Shown: positions 56,258 through 63,677 of the stretch, in pieces
Layout: every line of letters starts with the position of its first letter
Position numbering within the stretch: position 1 is the first letter of the stretch
Assembly (NCBI GenBank): GCA_910586655.1
Contig: CAJUIR010000005.1
Location: 1-64,000 of the forward strand
Length of the DNA: 64,000 bases
Source of the DNA: an uncultured Christensenellaceae bacterium
GTDB taxonomy: Bacteria; Bacillota; Clostridia; Christensenellales; Borkfalkiaceae
Direction of reading: 5' to 3'
The notes under the pieces: generated by a model
What the model was told of the DNA's origin: nothing
Database searches by the model: none
What the model saw: only the letters and a program-made list of their open reading frames with translations
Made by a program: the position numbers and the translations under genes

Positions 56258-57742
56258 ATGGCAATCAATACGCAAACGGAAACGTTCCGCGGATACGGAA
56301 AACGCGGAACGGTCAATGCACAGACGGCGGTGGAATGCCGGTTCGGACAGGAAGTGGGCACGGTGCTTTCCGTCCATGCGGACGCCGTCCTCACGGGCGC
56401 GGAATCGGGAAACGGCGAAATCCGTTATTTCGGAAAAGCACATTTCTCGCTCGTCTATGAAGATGCGGAAAAGCACGTCTGCCGCGCGGAAAAAGGAGTG
56501 GAATTCACTGCCGTCGCCAAAGACGAAATTTGCTGTCCCGCGTTTACGGCGCGCGCAAAACTTACGGTGGAAAACGTATCCGTCCGCCGCGAAGGGGCAA
56601 GCGTGTATCTCACTGCGCTGCTCGGCGCGGACATTTCGCTTTACGGGGAGCAGACGTTCGATTATCTTGCCGGAGGCGACCTCGTGTTAAAGCGCGAGCC
56701 TTCCAACGTTCTTTCGGCGCATCTCTGCGGCGGCGCGGCGGAAGCGGAAGACGAATTTGAAACGGAGTTCATCGGCGACATTCTGCAACATGCCGAAACG
56801 GTCAATATCACCGATACGACCGTCAGTACCGGAACGCTGACGGTAGAAGGAGAAATCAATCTCGGAGTGCTTGCACTCAAAGGTTCCGATGCGCTTGCAT
56901 CGTTTGAACGTCTTGTTCCGTTCCGGATCGAAATTCCCTGCGATGAAGCGCAGTACGGTTGCAGCGCAGAGGCGCGCGTTTCCATACTGAACGTATCCAT
57001 TCACGCCGACGCGGACGAGGAGCGCGGCAAATGCAAAGTTCATGCGGAATTCACGCTTCAAGCCGAAGCGTGCGTTTACGAGGAGATTGCGGTCGATACC
57101 GTATCGGACGCTTTCTCGCAGACCAATCAGGTCACGCTCGCTTATACGCAGACGGAGTGCGGCGGCATCGGAGAAATGTCGCGCGTCACGGAACGGATCT
57201 CGGGCAGATGCGCTCTTTCTTCTCCCGTTGATTTTTCCGACGTGTTCCAAGCGGTCACGCTGCAACGCGCGGAGGCCAATCTCGTCAAGTCGGAAGACGG
57301 CGCGCACGTCGAAGGCGTTGCCATGGCGACGCTTCTCGTCCTCGGGACCGACGGCACGCACCGCGGCATCGAAATGAGCCTGCCTTTTTCCGTTCCCGTT
57401 CAGGCGGAGAACTGCTCGGTCAACGTTTTGGTGTGCGGCATGTCAGCGCGTCAGCGTCAGGAAGGGGAAATCGATGCGGAGGCAACTCTGAAAATCACGC
57501 TGTGCGAAAAGCGCATGCTGTCTTGTAAATTCGTATCCAACGTTGAGGAAGGCGCGGAATTGCCCGTCAACGATTGCGCGGTCAGCGTGTATATTCCGCG
57601 CGCAGGCGACGGACTTTGGGAACTTGCCAAAAGCCTCAATAAATCGCCCGAAGAAGTTTCGGCAAGCAATCCCGATATCGAATTTCCCGTTCGCGAGGGA
57701 CAGCGTGTGATCGTGTTCCGCAGGAAAACACTGAACGCGTAA
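56258..57742 (+). CDS. SPOCS (DUF3794) and LysM protein, SipL-like
   Basis: A 494-residue protein with repeated SPOCS (DUF3794) domains and a C-terminal LysM (about 447-490, GDGLWELAKSLNKSPEEVSASNPD in parts). In Clostridioides difficile SipL has this architecture and anchors SpoIVA to the forespore membrane to build the coat. Bacillus SafA-like proteins are distant analogues. Repeated strands such as VPFRIEIPCDEA and LPFSVPVQA mark two of the SPOCS units. GGGGAGAGG seven bases upstream picks 56258. It supports a sporulating host. Confidence 0.85.
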   Translation: MAINTQTETFRGYGKRGTVNAQTAVECRFGQEVGTVLSVHADAVLTGAESGNGEIRYFGKAHFSLVYEDAEKHVCRAEKGVEFTAVAKDEICCPAFTARAKLTVENVSVRREGASVYLTALLGADISLYGEQTFDYLAGGDLVLKREPSNVLSAHLCGGAAEAEDEFETEFIGDILQHAETVNITDTTVSTGTLTVEGEINLGVLALKGSDALASFERLVPFRIEIPCDEAQYGCSAEARVSILNVSIHADADEERGKCKVHAEFTLQAEACVYEEIAVDTVSDAFSQTNQVTLAYTQTECGGIGEMSRVTERISGRCALSSPVDFSDVFQAVTLQRAEANLVKSEDGAHVEGVAMATLLVLGTDGTHRGIEMSLPFSVPVQAENCSVNVLVCGMSARQRQEGEIDAEATLKITLCEKRMLSCKFVSNVEEGAELPVNDCAVSVYIPRAGDGLWELAKSLNKSPEEVSASNPDIEFPVREGQRVIVFRRKTLNA

Positions 57743-57770
57743 CAGTTCAAATCAAACAAATAACGACATA

Positions 57771-57800
57771 AAAACCGCCGCATTTTTGCGGCGGTTTTTT
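57771..57800 (+). terminator. Terminator of the SPOCS-LysM gene
   Basis: AAAACCGCCGCA-TTTT-TGCGGCGGTTTT followed by TT. Confidence 0.93.
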
Positions 57801-57810
57801 ATCGGATATC

Positions 57811-57839
57811 TTGCAAATTTTTCGGGACTGTGTTACAAT
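57811..57839 (+). promoter_or_regulatory. Promoter giving a leaderless ispE mRNA
   Basis: TTGCAA (57811-57816) and TACAAT (57834-57839) are 17 bases apart with an extended -10 TG at 57831-57832. The ATG at 57847 follows after seven bases. Confidence 0.75.
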
Positions 57840-57846
57840 AAACAAG

Positions 57847-58749
57847 ATGAATACGGCAAGAGTGAACGCCTATGCAAAACTCAATCTCACGTTAGATATC
57901 GTCGGCGCTGCGGAAGGGTATCATCAAATCGATTCTCTGGTGATTACGGTCGATTTGTCCGACCGCATCGTCGCTAAAAAACGGAAAGACGGTTTGGTGT
58001 CGGTTTCCATGCACGGAATGAAGAGCGAGTCCATTCCGCCCGAAGAAAACAACGCGCTCAGAGCGGGCGAAGCATTCGTAAAAAAATTCGGCACGTCGGG
58101 CGCCAACATAAAAATATTCAAAAACATTCCCGTGGGTGCGGGCATGGGCGGTTCCTCGGCGGACGCGGCGGGTGTCGTCAACGCCATGGCTGCGCTGTAC
58201 GGCGTTACCGACAGTGCGGCGCTGAAAGAACTTGCCGACGGCTTGGGCAGCGACACGGGGTACCTCTTGTCGGGCGGCTTTGCACGGATGACGGGCAGGG
58301 GCGAGCAGGTCGTTAAATTTCCCCTGTTTCCCGAACTTTGGTTTTTGGTGCTGTGTCCGCAGGAAGGGGTGTCTACGTCGCAATGTTATTCGGCTTACGA
58401 CGAATTGGGGATCAGTTGTTTTCCCCGAAGCGAACGCGTTCTCAAAGATCTGCTCGGCGGCAATCCCGAGTGGGCGGCGATGCAGTTCGGGAACGATTTG
58501 TACGAGGCGGCGGTTTCTCTAAATCCCGCCGTATCGGAAGCATTGCTTGCGCTCAGGCATTTCTCCCCCTTGGGGGCGGGCATGTCGGGATCGGGCAGCG
58601 CGTGCTATGCGCTGTTTCCGACGCGCGAACTCTGCGAATGGGCGCGCAGCAGGTATCGGGGAAAATGCCGCGCGTATGTGGTGCGGAGCATCGACCCTGC
58701 GCAGAACCGTGTATTAAAAAATATTTATTCGATAGAAGGCGAGGAGTAA
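57847..58749 (+). CDS. ispE: 4-diphosphocytidyl-2-C-methylerythritol kinase
   Basis: IspE phosphorylates CDP-methylerythritol in the MEP route to isoprenoids. The 300-residue GHMP kinase shows AYAKLNLTLDI (Lys11), the ATP loop IPVGAGMGGSSADA at 94-107, Asp136 and GAGMSGSGSACYAL near 255. The segment around Asp136 reads GSDTGYLLSGG where most relatives have a GSDVPF-type sequence, a small oddity in the active-site region. There is no Shine-Dalgarno sequence. An open frame extends upstream only through the promoter. Confidence 0.93.
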   Translation: MNTARVNAYAKLNLTLDIVGAAEGYHQIDSLVITVDLSDRIVAKKRKDGLVSVSMHGMKSESIPPEENNALRAGEAFVKKFGTSGANIKIFKNIPVGAGMGGSSADAAGVVNAMAALYGVTDSAALKELADGLGSDTGYLLSGGFARMTGRGEQVVKFPLFPELWFLVLCPQEGVSTSQCYSAYDELGISCFPRSERVLKDLLGGNPEWAAMQFGNDLYEAAVSLNPAVSEALLALRHFSPLGAGMSGSGSACYALFPTRELCEWARSRYRGKCRAYVVRSIDPAQNRVLKNIYSIEGEE

Positions 58750-58751
58750 CT

Positions 58752-59630
58752 ATGGAAGAGAGGATCATCGACAACGAACGGGAAATCAAGATCAAGCGGA
58801 AACGCGGCGTGATCGACGCGCAGGACGCGCTTGCCGAAGACACGGAAGTGCAGGACGAAGAAGAGGAAGTCGTGCTGGAATTCCCCGACGGCGAATACGA
58901 CGAGGATTTAGTGGGACTCACTCCCGCGCAACTCAAAGAAGAACTTGCCCGCCGCGAAAGAGCCAAGCGGGAAGCCTTGGACGCGCAGACGAAACTGATG
59001 GCGGAAGGCGAAGAAAAATTGCAAGAAAAGGCTTATGCGGACGCGGAGATTTTCTTTGCGCAAGCGCTCGTCTACGGCGAAAACGCGCAGGCGTCCGAAC
59101 GTCTTTGGCGCGCGCGGACGCATGACTTTTCGGAGACGGAATCTTTTTACGAAAAAACGAACGCAGAAGAATTTGCATTGCTTCCCGAAGACGTGCGCGG
59201 TTGCGTGCTCGATCGGATGAAGGAGCGGCTGCAAACCGAGCGCGTGGAATACGAAGCGGAAGCAACGCCTTTGAAGGAGGAAGTCGAATCGGCAATCGCG
59301 GCGCGGCGCGGACCCTTTCTTGCCAACAAGGCATATTATTTATTGCGGTTCCGCATCTGTCTGTTCGCGTTTGTTCTGTGTATCGTCGGAGCAGTGATCA
59401 GCGCAAGCATGATCTATTCCACGGAGGGGATGTTGCCCGTCTGGATCGCGATCGGCTTCGGCGCGGCGGCGCTCGTCTGTTTGGGACTGACCATCGCGTT
59501 TTTGCGGAAACTGTTCGAGGCACGCAGGCTGTGCGTACAAAACGACACGCTTTCTTCCACCGAAGAAGGCGCGCGGCTGGAATATCTGAACGGACGGTTG
59601 GAATGTCTGAACTTGGTTTTGGGCGAATAA
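58752..59630 (+). CDS. Membrane protein with acidic N-terminus, unknown
   Basis: A 292-residue protein I do not recognise. Residues 1-60 are acidic (EDTEVQDEEEEVVLEFPDGEYDED), 58-185 are helical and charged with a TPR-like stretch (YADAEIFFAQALVYGENAQ), and two transmembrane segments lie at about 200-222 and 228-251, followed by a short helix. It starts two bases after ispE with GAGGAG in range, so it is cotranscribed. It may be specific to this lineage. Confidence 0.7.
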   Translation: MEERIIDNEREIKIKRKRGVIDAQDALAEDTEVQDEEEEVVLEFPDGEYDEDLVGLTPAQLKEELARRERAKREALDAQTKLMAEGEEKLQEKAYADAEIFFAQALVYGENAQASERLWRARTHDFSETESFYEKTNAEEFALLPEDVRGCVLDRMKERLQTERVEYEAEATPLKEEVESAIAARRGPFLANKAYYLLRFRICLFAFVLCIVGAVISASMIYSTEGMLPVWIAIGFGAAALVCLGLTIAFLRKLFEARRLCVQNDTLSSTEEGARLEYLNGRLECLNLVLGE

Positions 59631-59641
59631 TCATCAAATAC

Positions 59642-59671
59642 AAAAGACGGCAAAATGCGCCGTCTTTTTTT
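59642..59671 (+). terminator. Terminator of the ispE operon
   Basis: AAAAGACGGC (59642-59651) pairs with GCCGTCTTTT (59659-59668) around AAAATGC, followed by TTT. Confidence 0.92.
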
Positions 59672-59719
59672 GTCGAGTATGTACACCAAAAATGATGTAA
59701 AAAATTTTCAAAAAAGGTA

Positions 59720-59748
59720 TTTACTTATCAGTTTGTTTGCGGTATAAT
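59720..59748 (+). promoter_or_regulatory. Promoter of the kinase-like gene
   Basis: TTTACT (59720-59725) and TATAAT (59743-59748) with 17 bases between. The leader holds a small hairpin GCGGA/TCCGC near 59766-59782. Confidence 0.75.
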
Positions 59749-59802
59749 AAGCACGGAAAATCATTGCGGAATAATTCTCCGCGGATCAGGAGGAAAATCA
59801 TT

Positions 59803-60543
59803 ATGCAACTTATTTACAAAAGTACGGAGAAAGAGTTTTACCGCGACGGAGACAAATTTATCAAAGTCTTCGGTGAAACTTATTCCAAAGCGGGCGTTCT
59901 CAACGAAGCGCTCAATCAGGCGCGCGTAGAAGAGACCAATCTGAACGTTCCAAAAATTCAGGGCGTTTCGAACGTAGAAGGAAAGTGGGCGCTTGTGTAC
60001 GATTACATCGAGGGCGAAACGTTGGAAGCGCTGCTTGCCAAACATCCCGATAAGACGGAACAGTACCTCGAATTCTTTGTCGATCTGCAAATTCAGATGA
60101 GTAAGGAAAAGTCGCCTTTGCTCGGACATCTGCGCGATAAAATGCACGCGAAGATTTCGGCGAGCGCGTATCCCGCGACCGTCCGTTACGATTTGCACGT
60201 GCGGCTCGACGGGCTTCCCCGCCATATGAAACTTTGCCACGGCGATTATCAGCCCAGCAACGTGATCATCACCAAAGACGGCACGCCGTATATTATCGAC
60301 TGGGCGCACGCAACGCAGGGCAACGGATCGGCGGACGCGGCGCGCACGTATCTGTTGTTTAAGTTGAGCGGGAGAGACGAGTATGCCGAAAAATATCTGT
60401 CCTTGTTCTGTAAGAAGACGGATACCGCAATTCAGTACGTGCAAAAAATTCTTCCTATCGTTGCGGCGTCGCAATCGGTAAAAAAGAAACCCGAAGAACA
60501 GGAATTCCTCAACAAATGGGTCAATGTCTGCGATTGGCAATAA
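59803..60543 (+). CDS. Aminoglycoside phosphotransferase-like kinase
   Basis: A 246-residue protein kinase-like phosphotransferase of the APH/choline kinase superfamily. The catalytic loop is CHGDYQPSN (His147, Asp149, Asn153), and the metal-binding aspartate is Asp166 in YIIDWAHA. An N-terminal lobe with VYDYIEGETLEALL is present. Such proteins phosphorylate small molecules, for example choline, fructosamine or homoserine. Aminoglycoside resistance should not be assumed. AGGAGG eight bases upstream sets the start. Confidence 0.82.
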   Translation: MQLIYKSTEKEFYRDGDKFIKVFGETYSKAGVLNEALNQARVEETNLNVPKIQGVSNVEGKWALVYDYIEGETLEALLAKHPDKTEQYLEFFVDLQIQMSKEKSPLLGHLRDKMHAKISASAYPATVRYDLHVRLDGLPRHMKLCHGDYQPSNVIITKDGTPYIIDWAHATQGNGSADAARTYLLFKLSGRDEYAEKYLSLFCKKTDTAIQYVQKILPIVAASQSVKKKPEEQEFLNKWVNVCDWQ

Positions 60544-60561
60544 TTATTACGAAACGAATGG

Positions 60562-60588
60562 AAACGGGCGGTTGCCCGTTTTTATTTT
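60562..60588 (+). terminator. Terminator of the kinase-like gene
   Basis: AAACGGGC-GGTT-GCCCGTTT (60562-60581) followed by TTATTTT. The tail runs into the -35 box of the next promoter. Confidence 0.88.
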
Positions 60589-60615
60589 GACATTTTATTG
60601 TTTTGCCGTTATAAT
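60587..60615 (+). promoter_or_regulatory. Consensus promoter giving a leaderless mRNA
   Basis: TTGACA (60587-60592) and TATAAT (60610-60615) are 17 bases apart. The ATG at 60622 follows after six bases. Confidence 0.85.
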
Positions 60616-60621
60616 AGACGC

Positions 60622-61716
60622 ATGAACGTGTATCTCGACAACGCGGCGACCACGCCGCTCGATCCGGAAGTCTTTGAAAAAATGCTGCCGTATCTGACGG
60701 GCGAATTCGGCAATCCCGATTCCCTTCACGCATACGGAAGAAGCGCGGCTTATGCCGTCGGAGAAGCACGCGACAGAATCGCACAGACGCTGGGGGTCAA
60801 ACCTTCGGAAGTTTATTTTACATCGGGCGGAACGGAGGCGGATAACTGGGCGGTGCGGATGATGGGCGAGGGGGGCGCATGCGTTTCCGAGATTGAACAC
60901 AGCGCCGTTCTGTCCGCGGCATCGATGCGCCGCGGCACCGTATACGCAAAGGCAAATCGTAGCGGAACCGTCACCGTAGAAAGTATCGAACGTACGCTGA
61001 ATAAAGACACGGGGTTGGTTGCGGTGATGGCGGTCAACAACGAAACGGGATGTATCCAACCCGTGGAACAGATTTCTTCGCTGTGCAAACGGCGCGGAAT
61101 TTTGCTGTTTTCCGATTGCGTGCAGGCGGCGGTTTCGCAGGATTTAAAACGGATTTGCTCTTTTACGGATGCAATCTCTCTTTCGGGACATAAAATTTAC
61201 GGGCCCAAAGGCACGGGTGTGCTTGTCGTAAAAAAGGGCGTCAAACTTTCCGCGCTCATTGCAGGGGGAGAACAGGAACGGGGGCTTCGCGGCGGCACGC
61301 TCAACGTAGCGGGCGCGGTGGGCTTTTCGTATGCGCTTGAAAAGGTACAGCGTGAACGGGCTGCGTTTTGCGAAAAGACGAACGCTTTGCGCGAATTATT
61401 CGAGGGCGAACTGAAAGGCGCGCTCGGACACGGTATCGTGGTAGACGGCGAGAGGCGCGCGCCCAACGTTTCTCACATCACGTTCGAAAGGGGCGGGAGC
61501 GCATTCTTGAACTTGCTCGATTTGCACGGCATCGCCTGTTCGGGCGGCGCGGCTTGCTCGGCGCACAGCGCGCTTCCGTCGCACGTCATGCTCGCCATGG
61601 GGCGTTCCGAGGCGGAAGCAAAAAGCGGCGTGCGTTTCTCTTTCGGCAAACAGACGACCGAAGAAGAAGTGCGCTTTGCCGTAAAAACAGTGATCGAATG
61701 CGTCGAAAAAATTTAA
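60622..61716 (+). CDS. Cysteine desulfurase, NifS/IscS type
   Basis: A 364-residue PLP enzyme that takes sulfur from cysteine as a persulfide for Fe-S clusters or tRNA thiolation. It starts VYLDNAATTPLDP; the PLP lysine is Lys191 (SLSGHKIYGPKG) and the persulfide cysteine is probably Cys312 in GGAACSAHS. No iscU, thiI or mnmA is next to it, so its acceptor is open; MnmA at 5960 is one candidate. The mRNA appears leaderless: a consensus promoter ends six bases before the ATG and no Shine-Dalgarno sequence exists. Confidence 0.92.
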   Translation: MNVYLDNAATTPLDPEVFEKMLPYLTGEFGNPDSLHAYGRSAAYAVGEARDRIAQTLGVKPSEVYFTSGGTEADNWAVRMMGEGGACVSEIEHSAVLSAASMRRGTVYAKANRSGTVTVESIERTLNKDTGLVAVMAVNNETGCIQPVEQISSLCKRRGILLFSDCVQAAVSQDLKRICSFTDAISLSGHKIYGPKGTGVLVVKKGVKLSALIAGGEQERGLRGGTLNVAGAVGFSYALEKVQRERAAFCEKTNALRELFEGELKGALGHGIVVDGERRAPNVSHITFERGGSAFLNLLDLHGIACSGGAACSAHSALPSHVMLAMGRSEAEAKSGVRFSFGKQTTEEEVRFAVKTVIECVEKI

Positions 61717-61880
61717 TAACGATTTTCGCCTGTGTATGCGGCAAGATAATCGAACGAGCAATGTAACACGTCGCAGAACTTGATAAATACCGGAACCTTC
61801 GGGAGAGCGTTGGATCGGAAATACCGTTGCAGCCTACGGAGCGTAATTCCTGTTTTATCGCAAAAATCTTCGTAACCCAT
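61713..61880 (-). pseudogene. XRE-type helix-turn-helix fragment (55 aa)
   Basis: A short minus-strand frame encodes 55 residues that match the last four helices of an XRE domain: EDFCDKTGITLRRLQRYF as the recognition part, then VPVFIKFCDVLHCSFDYLAAYTG. The first helix, about 15 residues, is missing, and a TAA lies three codons before the ATG. AAAGAGG ends one base before the ATG, too close to work well. It is probably a decayed regulator, or a very short one. It is not a copy of the XRE protein at 47799. Confidence 0.5.
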
Positions 61881-61901
61881 TCCTCTTTATTGAAGTATAA
61901 A

Positions 61902-61927
61902 CCCTTCCTTTGCGGAAGGGCTTTTTT
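61902..61927 (+). terminator. Terminator after the cysteine desulfurase
   Basis: CCCTTCC (61902-61908) pairs with GGAAGGG (61914-61920), followed by CTTTTTT. It lies 185 bases past the stop, beyond the antisense helix-turn-helix fragment. Confidence 0.88.
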
Positions 61928-62070
61928 ATTACAGACAGCGTTATACGAATTTTTTCATGCTTCGCCTTTCTTCGACACTGAAATTTTCTTCTAAACCGGA
62001 AAATTTCGGCATACATTACAGTGAACCGCCGCAAAAGACGGCAAAAAAGACTGATTCAAGAGGTGTTGTT

Positions 62071-62814
62071 ATGAACGAAGAACTCAATTATGCCGAGATG
62101 CTGGAAATCCCCGTAGAAACGGTGACTGTAAACCGCAAAGAAAGAAAGCATCCCAAAGAAGCGGAAGCAGACGAAACGCTCCGCGAACAACTTGTCGAGC
62201 AGGTCAACGATCGCGTAAGCGAAGAAGAAAACGATCCTGCCTATGCAGAGAGTAAGCCCATCGAGCGGGAAGAAACCCCTGTAAAAAATAAAAAGGGCTT
62301 GATCAGAAAACTGCTCATCGGCGAGTTCGTTGCAGTGTGCGCTCTGTGCGCAACCATCTTTTTGACCAATATCTTTATGTCGAACAGCGCGATCAACACG
62401 TTCGTGCGCGGACTGTTCAACGGCAACGCATCCACTGCCGACGCGCGTACTTATTCCGACTTCACGCTCAATCCCGTCGTGAACGATTATACCGACGCGG
62501 AAATCACCGTGTCCAATACCGGCGTCATGTCCTTCACGGCAAAGTGCTCGGTGTATCCTCCCTGCGACGCGACGGTGACTGCGGTCAACGGCAACGAAAC
62601 GACAGGTTATACCATTTCTTTAAAACATTCCGATTCGTTTACTTCCATTATCAGCGGTATCAGTTCGGTGTTCTGTGCGGAAGGCGATAAAGTGAAACAC
62701 AATATCCCCATTGCGCATTCCAACGGCGAAGGCTCCGTGCACGTCATGTTCTATTCGGGCGATACGCTTTTGAATTGCTATTCCGTAAACGAAGGCGAGA
62801 TTGCTTGGAACTGA
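62071..62814 (+). CDS. spoIVFA: SpoIVFA-like regulator of the SpoIVFB protease
   Basis: A 247-residue protein with an acidic N-terminal cytoplasmic part (1-75), one transmembrane segment at about 81-103, and an outer domain ending GDKVKHNIPIAHSNGEGSVHVM in pieces, which resembles the degenerate M23 peptidase domain of SpoIVFA. In Bacillus SpoIVFA holds the intramembrane protease SpoIVFB inactive until a forespore signal arrives. Similarity is weak, and the call depends on the protease gene overlapping its end. AGAGGTG upstream selects 62071; an open frame extends 114 bases further. Confidence 0.75.
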   Translation: MNEELNYAEMLEIPVETVTVNRKERKHPKEAEADETLREQLVEQVNDRVSEEENDPAYAESKPIEREETPVKNKKGLIRKLLIGEFVAVCALCATIFLTNIFMSNSAINTFVRGLFNGNASTADARTYSDFTLNPVVNDYTDAEITVSNTGVMSFTAKCSVYPPCDATVTAVNGNETTGYTISLKHSDSFTSIISGISSVFCAEGDKVKHNIPIAHSNGEGSVHVMFYSGDTLLNCYSVNEGEIAWN

Positions 62815-63641
62815 AACGGTTTCGGTTTCGGATCCACCCGCTCTTTCTTCTGACGGGAGTTCTCTCGGCGCTGTTCGGGCAACTTCTTCTCTTTCTGATG
62901 GCAACGATCGCCGCGGTCATGCACGAATGCGCGCACGCGTTCGCCGCACGCAGATACGGCTATTCCCTCGATACCGTCGTCCTCATGCCATACGGGGCGG
63001 TGGTCTCGGGGGATATTTCGGGAATCGGAAAAAAACAGGAACTTGCCGTTCTGTTGGCAGGACCTCTTGCCAACGGACTTTGCGCGGTATTCTTTATCGC
63101 GCTCTGGTGGCTGTTCCCCGAAACGTACGCCTACACCGATTTCGCGGCATGGATTTCACTTTCGCTCTTTGCGGTGAATTTGCTGCCCGCTTATCCGCTT
63201 GACGGCGGCAGGATTCTGCGTTTGCTGCTTGCGCCGCTTGGAGAGATCAAAGCGCGTCTGATCTGCCGCATCGTCACCTTTTTGATCGCGGCGTGCGTTC
63301 TGGGGTATTTTGTCTACACCTGCTTTTCTGCGCCCGCGTTTACGGCGCTTGCATTTGCGCTGATGCTCGTATTCGGCACGTTCGGCGGGGGCAGGTACGG
63401 AAGAATGGCGTTCTCGCGCGAAAAAAGTCTGCGCCGCGGCGTGGAAGAAAGGCGCGTCGTTATTTCGTCCGAATGCCCGATCAAAGACGCGTTAAGATAT
63501 CTCAGCGAAGAGAAATACCTTATATTGGTGCTGTATGAAAACGGCGAATACCTGGGCGAACTTTCCGAAGAAGAATATCTTGCCGCCGTTGAAAAAGAGG
63601 ATTATGCCAAACCGCTCGGCGAGTGTCTGCCTCGGTTCTGA
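62805..63641 (+). CDS. spoIVFB: SpoIVFB-like intramembrane metalloprotease
   Basis: A 278-residue site-2-type (M50) protease. Its zinc motif is HECAH (His40, Glu41, His44) and the third ligand Asp133 lies in NLLPAYPLDGGR. About six transmembrane segments and a C-terminal CBS-like part (residues 205-278) match SpoIVFB, which cleaves pro-sigma-K in the mother cell. No ATG fits the N-terminus. TTG at 62805, with AAGGCGAG six bases upstream and overlapping the spoIVFA stop, is the best start. A TTG at 62775 is the alternative. Confidence 0.88.
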   Translation: MELKRFRFRIHPLFLLTGVLSALFGQLLLFLMATIAAVMHECAHAFAARRYGYSLDTVVLMPYGAVVSGDISGIGKKQELAVLLAGPLANGLCAVFFIALWWLFPETYAYTDFAAWISLSLFAVNLLPAYPLDGGRILRLLLAPLGEIKARLICRIVTFLIAACVLGYFVYTCFSAPAFTALAFALMLVFGTFGGGRYGRMAFSREKSLRRGVEERRVVISSECPIKDALRYLSEEKYLILVLYENGEYLGELSEEEYLAAVEKEDYAKPLGECLPRF

Positions 63642-63645
63642 GTCA

Positions 63646-63677
63646 AAAAACCGCTGCATTCAAGCAGCGGTTTTTGT
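63646..63677. terminator. Terminator after spoIVFB
   Basis: AAAAACCGCTGC (63646-63657) pairs with GCAGCGGTTTTT (63664-63675) around ATTCAA. It also ends the minus-strand gene at 63678. Confidence 0.92.

Noticed and set aside
59803..60543. Antibiotic resistance call for the aminoglycoside phosphotransferase-like gene
   Set aside because: Only the superfamily motif is present. Most such chromosomal proteins act on other small molecules, and there is no mobile context.
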